Position numbers and translations under genes: made by a program. From contig NZ_JBNGPA010000030.1 in assembly GCF_050589845.1 (NCBI RefSeq), forward strand, positions 1-64,000: a DNA stretch of 64,000 nucleotides, in the 5' to 3' direction. The notes below the pieces were generated by a model. That model was not told where the DNA came from. It did no database searches and saw only the letters and a program-made list of their open reading frames with translations. Shown piece after piece: positions 16,315 to 24,925 of the stretch. The DNA comes from Carboxylicivirga agarovorans. Its GTDB lineage: Bacteria > Bacteroidota > Bacteroidia > Bacteroidales > Marinilabiliaceae. Every line of letters begins with the position of its first letter. Positions within the stretch are counted from its first letter, which is position 1.

Positions 16315-17619
16315 ATGAAGTATAAGATTTATGCGCTGCACAATTATCGACAAATTCCGCAAATAGAAAGACTTTCGGAAGAAGACATCTTTAGCATTGA
16401 AGTAGTTGGAACTGTTTTACCATTTAAAACTAACAGCTACGTGGTTGACGAATTGATAGATTGGGATAACTACAAAGAAGATCCTATTTTCATCTTGAAC
16501 TTCCCTCAAAAAGGAATGTTGGAAGAAGAAGATTTCAATCACATGGCTGAAGTTCTTAAAAGCGGTGCCGATAAAGCAACCATAAAGGAAGAAGCTAATA
16601 AGATTCGTGAAAAACTTAATCCTCACCCGGCCGGGCAGATGGAATACAATGTTCCTGAACTAAATGGCGTTAAGCTAACAGGTGTTCAGCACAAATACGA
16701 TGAAACAATGTTATTCTTCCCAGCCCAGGGGCAAACATGTCATGCTTACTGTACATTCTGTTTCCGCTGGCCACAATTTACCAACATGGACGAAATGAAA
16801 TTCGCCATGAAGGAAATTGACTATGTCATCGAATACCTGAGGGAGCATCCTGAAATCACCGATTTATTGATTACAGGTGGAGATCCAATGGTGATGAAAG
16901 GTAAAATGCTTGATGCTTATCTGACAGCGTTGGTTGAAGCAAATATTCCCCACTTAAAAAACATTCGCATCGGTTCTAAGACCTTAGGTTTCTGGCCTTA
17001 CCGCTATTTAACCGACAGTGATGCAGACGAAGTTTTAGGTGCATTTAAGAAAGTTACTGATGCTGGCATTTCTTTAGCATTTATGGCTCACTTCAACCAC
17101 TACCGTGAGTTGGAAACTGAAGCTGTACAAGAGGCTATCAAGAAAATACGCGCAACAGGTACTCAAATACGTACTCAATCGCCGTTATTAAATAACATCA
17201 ATGCCAAGCCTGAAATCTGGTCAACAATGTGGCAAAAACAGGTTAGTTTAGGTTTAATACCTTACTACATGTTTATTGCACGTGACACCGGAGCTCAGAA
17301 GTATTTTGGCGTATCATTGGTTGATGCATGGCAGATTTTCCAGAAGGCTTATCAGAAGGTAAGTGGAATTTGTCGTACAGTAAGGGGACCAAGTATGTCT
17401 TGTACACCTGGTAAAGTACGAATTGTTGGTGTCACTGAAGTGAAGGGTGAAAAGGCATTCTGCCTTGAGTTTATCCAGGGACGCGAAAGCAACTGGGTTG
17501 CTCGTCCGTTCTTTGCTCAATATGACGACAAAGCTGTTTGGATGGATGATTTAAAGCCTGCTTTTGGCGCTGAAGAATTCTTCTTTGAGCAGGAGTTCTC
17601 TGATATGTTTTTAAGCTAA
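16315..17619 (+). CDS. KamA-type radical SAM protein (lysine 2,3-aminomutase-like)
   Basis: 435 residues. The start at MKYKIYALHN was chosen because AGGAG (16303-16307) lies 7 nt upstream; an in-frame ATG at 16243 falls inside the leader hairpin. The radical SAM cluster motif is C142-x3-C146-x2-C149. Aminomutase-like segments follow: LLITGGDPMVM, IRIGSKTLGFWPYR, MAHFNHYREL and RTQSPLLNN. A lysine in CTPGK near 365 could bind PLP, as in KamA. Lysine 2,3-aminomutase moves an amino group to make beta-lysine, but the cysteine-motif surroundings and C-terminus differ from classical KamA, so the substrate is open. It is a single gene with its own terminator. Confidence 0.82.
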   Translation: MKYKIYALHNYRQIPQIERLSEEDIFSIEVVGTVLPFKTNSYVVDELIDWDNYKEDPIFILNFPQKGMLEEEDFNHMAEVLKSGADKATIKEEANKIREKLNPHPAGQMEYNVPELNGVKLTGVQHKYDETMLFFPAQGQTCHAYCTFCFRWPQFTNMDEMKFAMKEIDYVIEYLREHPEITDLLITGGDPMVMKGKMLDAYLTALVEANIPHLKNIRIGSKTLGFWPYRYLTDSDADEVLGAFKKVTDAGISLAFMAHFNHYRELETEAVQEAIKKIRATGTQIRTQSPLLNNINAKPEIWSTMWQKQVSLGLIPYYMFIARDTGAQKYFGVSLVDAWQIFQKAYQKVSGICRTVRGPSMSCTPGKVRIVGVTEVKGEKAFCLEFIQGRESNWVARPFFAQYDDKAVWMDDLKPAFGAEEFFFEQEFSDMFLS

Positions 17620-17641
17620 CAATCAGCAAATAATATATTGC

Positions 17642-17680
17642 AAAAAGGCAGAGTAACGAAAGTTGTTCTGCCTTTTTTTT
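17642..17680 (+). terminator. Rho-independent terminator of the kamA-type gene
   Basis: AAAAAGGCAGA and TCTGCCTTTTT form the stem, with AAC-GAAA-GTT at the tip, followed by eight T residues. It starts 22 nt after the stop codon and is the clearest terminator in the window. Confidence 0.9.
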
Positions 17681-17821
17681 ATTACTCCTTATCGGAAGAC
17701 TTTTGACGATCAGTGCCAGGCATCATATAATGCCAAACAATAAACAGTGGCGAAAGAAGGCATAATAACAATCGTGTGACTATATTTGAAAGGGTAATAT
17801 TCAAGCTTTCAAATTTTAGGG

Positions 17822-18397
17822 ATGATCAGATCTTACTTTGAAGAACAAGACTATAACAACATCGATTTCACGAACGAAGAACTTCCTTCGGGTGAATATG
17901 AAAATTGTCTGTTTACCAATTGTATACTGAGTGACAAAAACCTGGCAGAGTTTCAGTTTACCGAATGCCGGTTTATGAATTGCGACTTAAGTAATGTTAA
18001 TATATCAGGCACCCTGTTCAGAGATGTGCAATTCAAAGACTGTAAGCTACTCGGATTACAGTTTAACGAATGCAACACCCTGTTCTTTTCTGCATCCTTT
18101 GATAACTGTCAATTACGCCTCTCCTCATTTTACAAACGGCAGTTAAAAGGCTGCTCATTTCTTAATTGCCACCTGCATGAGGTTGATTTTGCAGCATGCA
18201 ATCTGACCAAAACAAAATTTCACAACTGTGACTTCAGCAATGCCTTATTCGACAACACCAACCTGGCAAAGGTCGATTTATCAAGCTGCTATAACTTTAC
18301 AATTGATCCTGAAAACAACAACATTGTTAAAGCTAAATTTTCACAAGACCAGCTAGTTGGATTACTAAAAAAATACCAGATACAGATTTCTTCTTAA
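17822..18397 (+). CDS. Pentapeptide repeat protein
   Basis: 191 residues. From about residue 20 to 155 the chain is a run of A(N/D)LxF-type pentapeptides, for example CLFTNC, CRFMNCDLSNVNISG and CDFSNALFDNTNLAKVDLS, which fold as a right-handed four-sided beta helix. The length and the break in the middle resemble Qnr/MfpA-like DNA-mimic proteins that protect gyrase, but many pentapeptide proteins have other or unknown roles, and nothing nearby decides between them. It is unusually cysteine-rich (many repeats carry C at the i-2 position). It is probably cytoplasmic, as no signal peptide is seen. Confidence 0.85.
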   Translation: MIRSYFEEQDYNNIDFTNEELPSGEYENCLFTNCILSDKNLAEFQFTECRFMNCDLSNVNISGTLFRDVQFKDCKLLGLQFNECNTLFFSASFDNCQLRLSSFYKRQLKGCSFLNCHLHEVDFAACNLTKTKFHNCDFSNALFDNTNLAKVDLSSCYNFTIDPENNNIVKAKFSQDQLVGLLKKYQIQISS

Positions 18398-18436
18398 AAA
18401 GCGGTCGGCAATAGTAAGACGGTATTGGCTTTTTTC

Positions 18437-18444
18437 TACCTTTG
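18437..18444 (+). promoter_or_regulatory. -7 element upstream of the EamA transporter gene
   Basis: TACCTTTG matches TAnnTTTG and lies 20 nt before the ATG at 18465. No convincing TTTG is found at the usual -33 distance, so only half of the promoter is supported. Confidence 0.4.
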
Positions 18445-18464
18445 CGCTCACAAAATTAAGTGCT

Positions 18465-19355
18465 ATGTCAGAGCGTTTTAAAGTACTGGGCAGTATGGTA
18501 CTGTCAATGATTTGCTGGGCATTTTCCTTCGTTTGGATAAAGCAGGCTTTCTTATCGTTTGATCCCTTAACCATTGTATTGGGCCGCCTGGTTATAAGCG
18601 CCGGCTTATTGTATATTATTCTTAAGCTTCTGAAGCAGCTCAAGCCTATGCGGAAGCAAGATTTCAAATGGTTTTTATTGCTGGCTTTTTTTGAACCCTT
18701 CCTCTATTTTATGGGCGAAAGCTTTGGATTGGAGCTGGTATCATCAACTGTTGGTGCTGTCATAGTATCAACCATTCCGTTGTTTGCCCCCATTACTGAT
18801 AAATTGTTCTTTAAAAGTCGCATCAGCTGGGCCAACATACTTGGGATATTTGTGTCTTTTGCCGGAGTACTCCTTATTATCTTTAAAGAAGACTTTTCAT
18901 TAACAGCCCCCTTAAAAGGAATCTTATTGGTTTTCTTAGCCGTTATAGCCGCCCTTGGGTATTCTGTGGTATTGAAAAAAATTCCCAAAGGCTATAATTC
19001 GGTAAGTATTATTACCTACCAGAATATGGTTGGTATCTTCTTTTTTCTGCCATTGTTTCTCACTTATGACTATCCTAAACTTAGTGATATTGATATAAAG
19101 ACAGAGGCGGTAATGGCTGTCATACTGCTTGCTGTATTTGCCTCTTCCCTGGCCTTTATCTTCTTTACCTATGGCATGCGCATTATTGGAATTACAAAAG
19201 CCAATGTGTTTGTAAATATGATACCTGTATTTACAGCAGTAATTGCCTGGTGGGTGCTGGATGAAGTGCTGACACTTCAAATGTTGATTGGAATTAGCAT
19301 CGTAATCAGCGGTGTTTTTGTGTCACAAATAAAAGTAGGAAGCCGTGGAGTTTGA
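18465..19355 (+). CDS. DMT superfamily transporter (EamA domains)
   Basis: 296 residues with about ten membrane helices arranged as two EamA repeats (about 8-140 and 150-290). Typical features are MICWAFSFVWIKQA at the first helix, the AVIVSTIPLFAPI loop, and the second repeat's GITKANVFVNMIPVFTAVIAWW. The family exports or imports small metabolites such as amino acids or nucleotide precursors; the substrate cannot be read from sequence. The stop overlaps the following cysteine-cluster gene by 11 nt, so the two are cotranscribed and possibly coupled. Confidence 0.9.
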   Translation: MSERFKVLGSMVLSMICWAFSFVWIKQAFLSFDPLTIVLGRLVISAGLLYIILKLLKQLKPMRKQDFKWFLLLAFFEPFLYFMGESFGLELVSSTVGAVIVSTIPLFAPITDKLFFKSRISWANILGIFVSFAGVLLIIFKEDFSLTAPLKGILLVFLAVIAALGYSVVLKKIPKGYNSVSIITYQNMVGIFFFLPLFLTYDYPKLSDIDIKTEAVMAVILLAVFASSLAFIFFTYGMRIIGITKANVFVNMIPVFTAVIAWWVLDEVLTLQMLIGISIVISGVFVSQIKVGSRGV

Positions 19356-19839
19356 CCCGAAGAAGCTGGACCAGGAAGCACGTAACAAGGCGAAGGAAAA
19401 CAAGCAGTTTTTAAGCAAATTAAAAAAGAAACGCCCTAAAACATTGGATGAAACGGTGCAAGCCCTGCATGAAGAAGTGTTTGAATATACCGATTGTCTG
19501 AGCTGTGCCAATTGCTGTAAGAGTATCAGCCCCATAGTTATGGATCGTGACATTGATCGACTGGCTAATCATTTACGACTGAAACCAAAGGAGGTAATTG
19601 AGCAGTATCTTTTACTGGATGATGATGGTGATTACGTGTTCAGAGAAACGCCCTGCCCTTTTCTGATGCCTGACAATTATTGCATGGTGTATGAATCGCG
19701 CCCCAAAGCATGTCGGGAATATCCACATACCGACCGTAAACGGTTTTACCAGATAACCACCCTTACCTATAAAAATACGTTTATCTGTCCGGCAGCTTTT
19801 GATGTTGTCGAAGGATTAAAGCCCATATTTGATAAATGA
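19345..19839 (+). CDS. YkgJ family cysteine cluster protein
   Basis: 164 residues from a GTG codon inside the end of the transporter gene. The pattern CLSCANCC followed by CPFL, YCMVYESRPKACREYP and a last ICPA is that of the YkgJ family (often called zinc/iron-chelating domain; the eight cysteines can bind a metal or an iron-sulfur cluster). No reaction has been established for the family. The N-terminal 45 residues are a lysine-rich helix. It is the largest but one of three YkgJ-type genes in this window (others at 32867 and 35765). Confidence 0.85.
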   Translation: MEFDPKKLDQEARNKAKENKQFLSKLKKKRPKTLDETVQALHEEVFEYTDCLSCANCCKSISPIVMDRDIDRLANHLRLKPKEVIEQYLLLDDDGDYVFRETPCPFLMPDNYCMVYESRPKACREYPHTDRKRFYQITTLTYKNTFICPAAFDVVEGLKPIFDK

Positions 19840-19884
19840 CACCTACGCAACACTAAAATGATAATTTAGCCGTTTATTAGTACG

Positions 19885-20916
19885 ATGAAAGGAATAGCAG
19901 TCATATTAGTCACCATATTTTCACTACTGAGCATTGGTCAAAGAACCGAGGCACAGCAAGCAGGTAGCAATACCTATGACTTTCTTAACCTGACTAATTC
20001 AGCAAGGGTTGGTGCACTTGGTGGCAATCAGGTTGGTATGCACATCAATGATGTGAGCCTGGTATTTCATAATCCGGCTAATCTCTCACCTGAACTTCAT
20101 CATTCACTAACGTTCAATTATGTTCCTTATGTGGCAGATATCAAGATGACTTATGCCGGTTACGCACATACTGTTGAAGGTACAGGAACATTCGGGGTAA
20201 GCATTCACGCCATCAATTACGGTAGCTTTGACCGCGCGGACGTGGATGGTACCTTAAACGGAACTTTTTCGGCCGCCGAATACGCCATCAACCTGAGTTA
20301 CTCCAAAATGCTTTCGCCAAAGCTAAGAGCAGGTATTTCGGTAAAACCAATCATTTCAAACCTGGAACAGTATAACTCATTTGGTTTAGCTGCCGATCTG
20401 GGCGTACTTTATCACTCTGAAAACAAATTATTTTCTGCAGGCGTCACCCTAAAAAATATAGGATCACAATTATCAACTTATAATGACACATACGAGTCGT
20501 TACCCACAGATTTACAAATAGGTATCAGCAAAAAACTGGCTCATGCCCCTTTCCGACTATCATTGACCGCACAAGACCTGTTTGACTGGAACATGAAATA
20601 CGATGTACAGGATGGTAATGGAGATGATGTAACGGACGCAGGAAACGATGGAAACAGCCTGGATCAGATCATGCGCCATATGATCTTCGGCGTTGAACTC
20701 GTTCCATCCGACAATTTTTATGTTGCAGTAGGCTACAACCACCGTCGCAGACAAGAATTAGGTATCAGTGAGAAAATGTCAACCACAGGGTTTTCATGGG
20801 GATTTGGTTTCAGGGTATATAAGTTCCATTTTGCCTATGGCTCAGCCCGCTACCATTTGGCAGGATCATCCAACCATTTCAGCATCTCAACCAACCTCTC
20901 AAGCTTTGGACGCTAA
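19885..20916 (+). CDS. porQ: Type IX secretion system protein PorQ
   Basis: 343 residues with a signal peptide (about 1-23, ending TEAQ). The mature protein is a predicted outer-membrane beta barrel. The opening NTYDFLNLTNSARVGALGGN and VSLVFHNPANL are hallmark PorQ segments, and the chain ends in a barrel strand. PorQ works with PorU, PorV and PorZ in attaching or processing T9SS cargo at the cell surface. Its presence means this organism uses T9SS, which agrees with the sorting-domain protein at 39085-39540. It is a single gene here, 45 nt after the YkgJ gene. Confidence 0.9.
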   Translation: MKGIAVILVTIFSLLSIGQRTEAQQAGSNTYDFLNLTNSARVGALGGNQVGMHINDVSLVFHNPANLSPELHHSLTFNYVPYVADIKMTYAGYAHTVEGTGTFGVSIHAINYGSFDRADVDGTLNGTFSAAEYAINLSYSKMLSPKLRAGISVKPIISNLEQYNSFGLAADLGVLYHSENKLFSAGVTLKNIGSQLSTYNDTYESLPTDLQIGISKKLAHAPFRLSLTAQDLFDWNMKYDVQDGNGDDVTDAGNDGNSLDQIMRHMIFGVELVPSDNFYVAVGYNHRRRQELGISEKMSTTGFSWGFGFRVYKFHFAYGSARYHLAGSSNHFSISTNLSSFGR

Positions 20917-20969
20917 AAAGCTCTATTTCAAGTTCATACGAAAACCTGAAAGCTGTTGATTATTTTATT

Positions 20970-20977
20970 TATATTTG
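20970..20977 (+). promoter_or_regulatory. -7 element before the unknown gene at 21016
   Basis: TATATTTG fits TAnnTTTG and lies 38 nt before the ATG. A -33 TTTG at normal spacing is not obvious. Confidence 0.35.
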
Positions 20978-21015
20978 CCACTTCTTAATTTTTATCACAC
21001 ACAGATTAAGGCGAT

Positions 21016-21501
21016 ATGGCGCGTTTTAAAATTGAAATTCCTGATTCAAAACTGGAATTTATACTTGACCTTTTTAATAGCTTTTCATTCCTGAAGTATG
21101 AGGCAATTGACCCTGAACCCAATTGGCCCGAAACTGGCAACTCAAAGACTGAAGAACACAAACAAACAGAACAAGAGGCTGAATCTGACAGACTCGCTCA
21201 TTTATCTGACCTCAGAAATACGATCGATAGCATTCAGCACACCAGGGAAAATCTGGCGGCTGAATCTCAATCCATTCTATTTCGCTTCCCGCATGGAACC
21301 GAAATGGGTGCGATTAAAGTCAACAACTTACATGACCTGATCACAACCATTGAACACTATTACCGTGTCAACGCTAAAGACTTAAGTTTTAAAGCCAACA
21401 ACAGCAGTGAAGGCTACGAAATGGATAAATACCAGGTTTTCATCTCTCTGGAAGATAACTCGGAGATAAGTGCAGGTTATTGCAACAAAAAATTAAAGTA
21501 A
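21016..21501 (+). CDS. Hypothetical protein
   Basis: 161 residues, not recognised. The N-terminus (MARFKIEIPDSKLEFILDLFNSFSFLKYE) looks like a short strand-helix unit often seen at the start of small Bacteroidota antitoxin-like proteins. It is followed by a charged linker (about 38-75) rich in E and Q, and then a second domain (about 85-160). No partner toxin gene is adjacent, so an antitoxin role is not supported. It is soluble, with no signal peptide. It has its own possible promoter element at 20970 and is convergent with ndh. Confidence 0.6.
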   Translation: MARFKIEIPDSKLEFILDLFNSFSFLKYEAIDPEPNWPETGNSKTEEHKQTEQEAESDRLAHLSDLRNTIDSIQHTRENLAAESQSILFRFPHGTEMGAIKVNNLHDLITTIEHYYRVNAKDLSFKANNSSEGYEMDKYQVFISLEDNSEISAGYCNKKLK

Positions 21502-21740
21502 GGTATTTCAACCTTAACGACTATCCTATACTTCTTAAATTCAACCCTTTCAGGGCAGAGTGTATATGATACCAGTAACCACCGGTAAAGCCCTTGATTA
21601 TTCGGGCTTAGTCCTTACAGGAAAGTCCTGCATACTGTCAAGACCATCGTTTTGAGTGGGTAAACTTAACTTATGTTTGAACTCATCGAATGACTAAAAA
21701 TGACTGTCTTAGTCATCCGTGAGTCAGTATTCCTGATTTC

Positions 21741-23018
21741 CTATTTTTTATTGTAAGGTGATATTAAGATACGAAGTGACTGATCGCGTGAAAAATAGCT
21801 TTGTGCCCAATTCACAAAAATAAAAAAGCGGTTTTTGACACCCACTATAGCCATCAAATGAACGAATAACCATAAAAACCAGGCAAAAACGCCTGAGAAG
21901 CGAAAACCGGGTAAATCGGCAACAGCCATGTTTCGTCCTATTGTAGCAAGGCTCCCCTTGTCGATGTATTTAAAAGGTTTCCATGAACGTGATGTTTTTA
22001 AATTGCGGGCCAGGTTATTAGCCTGTTGAATGGCCACCTGAGCTACCTGTGGATGACCGTTGGGGTAGTGTTGATCTCCTTCTACCAGGCAGGCATCACC
22101 GATAGCAAAGATATTTTCATGCCCTTTCAAACGATTATACTCGTCGACACTCAATCGTTTTCCACGAGTATATAGTTCTTCCTCAATCCCACTTGTTTGT
22201 CGCCCGCTAACACCAGCCGTCCATATCAGGTTTTTAGCATATAGAGTCGTTTCGTCGGATAAGCTCACTTTATCTCCATCATAATCTTCGATACGCGTAT
22301 TGAGATAAACCTCAACGCCGAGCTTTTTTAAAAACTTCAAGGCTTTGGCGCCCGCATTATCAGACATACCATTTAAGAGCCTTGGAGCGGCCTCATACAG
22401 CCTTATTTTCATTTTACCGAAGTCCAGCTCGGGATAATCCTTAGGCAGCACAAATCGCCTCATTTCGGCAATAGAGCCTGCCAGTTCCACACCAGTCGGT
22501 CCGCCTCCAACAATTACAATTGACATGAGCTTGGCGTGCTCGGTTTTATCTTCGGTCAAATTGGCCTTTTCAAAGGAAGACAAGATACGGTTGCGCAGGT
22601 TTATAGCTTCTGCAGTGCTTTTCATCGGAAGACTGTGCTTCTCCAGATTGGCCGAACCGAAATAGTTGGTATTAACACCATTGGCCAGCACCAGGTAGTC
22701 ATAGTGCATTTCACCGGCTTCTGTTGTGATCATCTGATTTTGTGTATCAACAGAGGTTAGTGCGGTAGTTCTGAAATGCAGATTGCTGTGGAGCTGGAAT
22801 ATTTTACGTACGGGAAATGAAATTGAACTTGGTTCAATACCCGACGCTGCCACCTGGTAAAACAAAGGCTGAAACTGGTGAAAGTTTTGTTTGTCAATAA
22901 CAACAACCTGGTAGGCTGATGCACTTAATTTACGGGCCAGTTTAAGTCCGGCAAAACCCGCACCGATAATAACGACTCTTTTCTTATTGTTACGTGGTAA
23001 GTTAAAATTGTTCTCCAT
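21741..23018 (-). CDS. ndh: Type II NADH dehydrogenase
   Basis: 425 residues from MENNFNLPRNN; an upstream in-frame ATG at 23048 adds ten residues with no support. It passes electrons from NADH to quinone without pumping protons. FAD motif VVIIGAGFAGLKLARKL lies at the N-terminus, the NADH motif IVIVGGGPTGVELAGSI near 165, and the second FAD segment GDACLVEG near 308. The C-terminal amphipathic/hydrophobic part (FAWFLWLFVHLMAIVG) is the usual membrane-binding region. It stands alone on the minus strand, 143 nt downstream of the GtrA gene. Confidence 0.93.
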   Translation of the reverse strand: MENNFNLPRNNKKRVVIIGAGFAGLKLARKLSASAYQVVVIDKQNFHQFQPLFYQVAASGIEPSSISFPVRKIFQLHSNLHFRTTALTSVDTQNQMITTEAGEMHYDYLVLANGVNTNYFGSANLEKHSLPMKSTAEAINLRNRILSSFEKANLTEDKTEHAKLMSIVIVGGGPTGVELAGSIAEMRRFVLPKDYPELDFGKMKIRLYEAAPRLLNGMSDNAGAKALKFLKKLGVEVYLNTRIEDYDGDKVSLSDETTLYAKNLIWTAGVSGRQTSGIEEELYTRGKRLSVDEYNRLKGHENIFAIGDACLVEGDQHYPNGHPQVAQVAIQQANNLARNLKTSRSWKPFKYIDKGSLATIGRNMAVADLPGFRFSGVFAWFLWLFVHLMAIVGVKNRFFIFVNWAQSYFSRDQSLRILISPYNKK

Positions 23019-23161
23019 GGTTAATCTAACGTTTCCATCAAAACACATGATGGAAAAGAAAGTTTAGTAATATGAAGAAAAAAATCGTTAATTAATACAA
23101 AAGAGCGTATTTAGCATATCCTTACAAACTAAAACATATACTTTTAATACAAACATAAATC

Positions 23162-23650
23162 CTAAGCAGATTCATGTATTTTAATTTTAAATGTAAAGTA
23201 CTTTTGACAAACATAGCTATAACCAACTACCACAACGGTTGTCATTATTTTTGAAATGGTCGGATAGAAACCCCATACCTCAACAAAAAACTTAAGCAAT
23301 AAATAGTTAAGCACAATACTTCCAAAAACAGTTAAACCGTATCGAAACAGTTGAATTCTGCCGCGTAGGTTTGATTCGGTAAAGGTGATGTACTTGGAAA
23401 GCAGAAATCCACTGGTAAACGTAATGGGAAAGACAAAGGCAAAAGCTGCAATATGTGGGCTTATAGCCACAATGCCAAGATCAACAATCTGCTTTTTGAG
23501 TATAAAATTATAAGTAACAAAATACAATAGAATATCAAAAGCTGTATTTGCACCACCGCAGGCTGCATAATTATATGTTTGACGAGGCAAATACTTCTTA
23601 AAAAGAGGGTAAAACCAATCGAGTATTGTTAAAATCAAACGCCTTATCAT
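23162..23650 (-). CDS. GtrA family membrane protein
   Basis: 162 residues with four membrane helices, matching GtrA: the early YAACGGANTAFDILLYFV segment, then a second pair of helices near RYGLTVFGSIVLNYLLLKFF. GtrA-like proteins are thought to move undecaprenyl-linked sugars or act as partners of glycosyltransferases in cell-surface decoration. No glycosyltransferase gene is adjacent here. The N-terminal 25 residues (LTILDWFYPLFKKYLP) are basic and aromatic. Confidence 0.85.
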   Translation of the reverse strand: MIRRLILTILDWFYPLFKKYLPRQTYNYAACGGANTAFDILLYFVTYNFILKKQIVDLGIVAISPHIAAFAFVFPITFTSGFLLSKYITFTESNLRGRIQLFRYGLTVFGSIVLNYLLLKFFVEVWGFYPTISKIMTTVVVVGYSYVCQKYFTFKIKIHESA

Positions 23651-23780
23651 AAATCAGTAAAATCTATTTACAGGCAAAGCTAGTATAATTATGGTTTATG
23701 AAAGATATTCAAGATGAAAATTCAAAAACAGTATAAGTAAGAATATGCTATGCAATAAAAATTGGCAGTCCCATGCAGTT

Positions 23781-23933
23781 TTATAGAACACCAAGGACCA
23801 GCCACGTCAATACAATGGTAACAACAATGAACAAGGCTATATCTTTTAGTCGCTCCATAATAGCACCCATCATTACACGTTGTTTGGCATCATCGGCATA
23901 GCTGTATTCTGTTTCTTTTCTTCGTTTTGACAT
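23781..23933 (-). CDS. Small membrane protein, 50 residues, hypothetical
   Basis: The reading frame is ATG (23931-23933) to TAA (23781-23783). It begins MSKRRKETEYSYADDAKQRV and ends with one clear membrane helix (DIALFIVVTIVLTWLVLGVL). A charged, basic N-terminal half and a hydrophobic C-terminal helix is a typical tail-anchored small protein. It lies only 26 nt downstream of the PH-domain gene on the same strand, so it is probably cotranscribed with it. No family is recognised. Codon use and hydropathy support a real gene. Confidence 0.65.
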   Translation of the reverse strand: MSKRRKETEYSYADDAKQRVMMGAIMERLKDIALFIVVTIVLTWLVLGVL

Positions 23934-23959
23934 TGCTGGTTATCTTAGGGTTTGATTGA

Positions 23960-24337
23960 TTAGTCTAATATATGCTGACTCAATAAAAGGTATACATCAT
24001 TGATATTTGTTTTCTTACTGAATTCCTTTACAATGGGATCATTACTACCTGTTAACCATATTTTCAGCTCCGCATCCAGATCTAAAAAACCGGTGCTTTC
24101 CTTGCTAAAACGAGTGATCGATTTATAGGGTATACTTTGGTAGTCCACTTTTTTTCCGGTTACCCCTTGCTTGTCCACCAATATTAAACGCTTATTGGTA
24201 AATACCCATATGTCGCGAATCACCTTAAAGGCCTTTTGAAGGTGTTCTCCTTCCACCAAAACAGGCTGAAACTCCTCTGTCAGTTTCTCTATGGATATTT
24301 CACCCGCATGTCCAAGAAGTCCGCTTATTAAACCCAT
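23960..24337 (-). CDS. Bacterial PH domain protein (bPH family)
   Basis: 125 residues, all one bacterial PH-like domain: EGEHLQKAFKVIRDIWVFTNKRLILVDKQG is the typical strand pair with the NKRLILVD motif, and YQSIPYKSITRFSKES follows. The family (PF08000-like) has a PH fold of unknown ligand and is usually cytoplasmic. It is followed after 26 nt by a 50-residue membrane protein gene, so the pair may act together at the membrane (inference from spacing only). Confidence 0.85.
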   Translation of the reverse strand: MGLISGLLGHAGEISIEKLTEEFQPVLVEGEHLQKAFKVIRDIWVFTNKRLILVDKQGVTGKKVDYQSIPYKSITRFSKESTGFLDLDAELKIWLTGSNDPIVKEFSKKTNINDVYLLLSQHILD

Positions 24338-24925
24338 GGTAATGTTCTATTTGCATTTAAAAATAATAGTTATCTGCAACAGAACGATAAATGGTTCAAT
24401 TCTGTTGATGAATGAAATAAAAACTGTGATAAATGGACAGAAATCGATGACTAATAGTAAATAAACGCAAGTGAGCGTTTTTAAGATGAGGAATTGTTAA
24501 TTTGGATAAATGTCAATCTATCCAATTGTGTAAATGACGAATCGAGGTCTATAAACTGCCCGACTAATCAACTTTTAAACTCATTACAGCCGGCATTAGA
24601 AGTCATTACCATGACATGGTATGCTTGTGTACCAGGTCGTGCTAATTTATATGAACATGGTAACCACAGGTGATGACCCGTGCGGTTAATGGTATTAAGT
24701 TAAGGCTTTGACACCATGATTTGGGGCAACACTTAGTCTGATACCTGATCAACTACTTTACACTGATAAACCTGTAAACCCCTAAACTTTTAAACTTCTA
24801 AACTATAATTTAAACGATAGCAACTAACTTATCAATCCGCTTAATACCTTAATCATCATTAGTCACAAAAAAAAGCCCTTCAAGCATAACACTTAAAGGG
24901 CTTTATCAGAATTCTACTAAATACC
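24338..24925. other. 588-nt intergenic region
   Basis: No gene is visible on either strand. It holds a small hairpin AAACGC/GCGTTT plus Ts (24463-24482), a local palindrome ATACCATGT-like around 24605-24622, a stretch of TAAAC-type units (24769-24805, for example TAAACCCCTAAAC), and the terminator of the macroglobulin gene (24868-24907). The TAAAC run resembles the AAAC-type units at 541-590 only loosely. Confidence 0.6.
24868..24907 (-). terminator. Terminator of the alpha-2-macroglobulin gene
   Basis: AAAGCCCTT pairs with AAGGGCTTT, with a long A run on the plus-strand left side that becomes a T run when read on the minus strand. It lies just after the stop codon region at 24926. Confidence 0.8.

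Noticed and set aside
17822..18397. Calling the pentapeptide protein a quinolone-resistance (Qnr) determinant
   Set aside because: The repeat pattern alone does not show gyrase protection, and no other resistance context is present.
21016..21501. Antitoxin of a toxin-antitoxin pair
   Set aside because: There is no toxin-like gene beside it; only the N-terminal segment has a loose resemblance.
24338..24925. Small genes or an ncRNA in the 588-nt spacer
   Set aside because: No ATG frame of more than about 20 codons with sensible composition was seen; only hairpins and a simple repeat.
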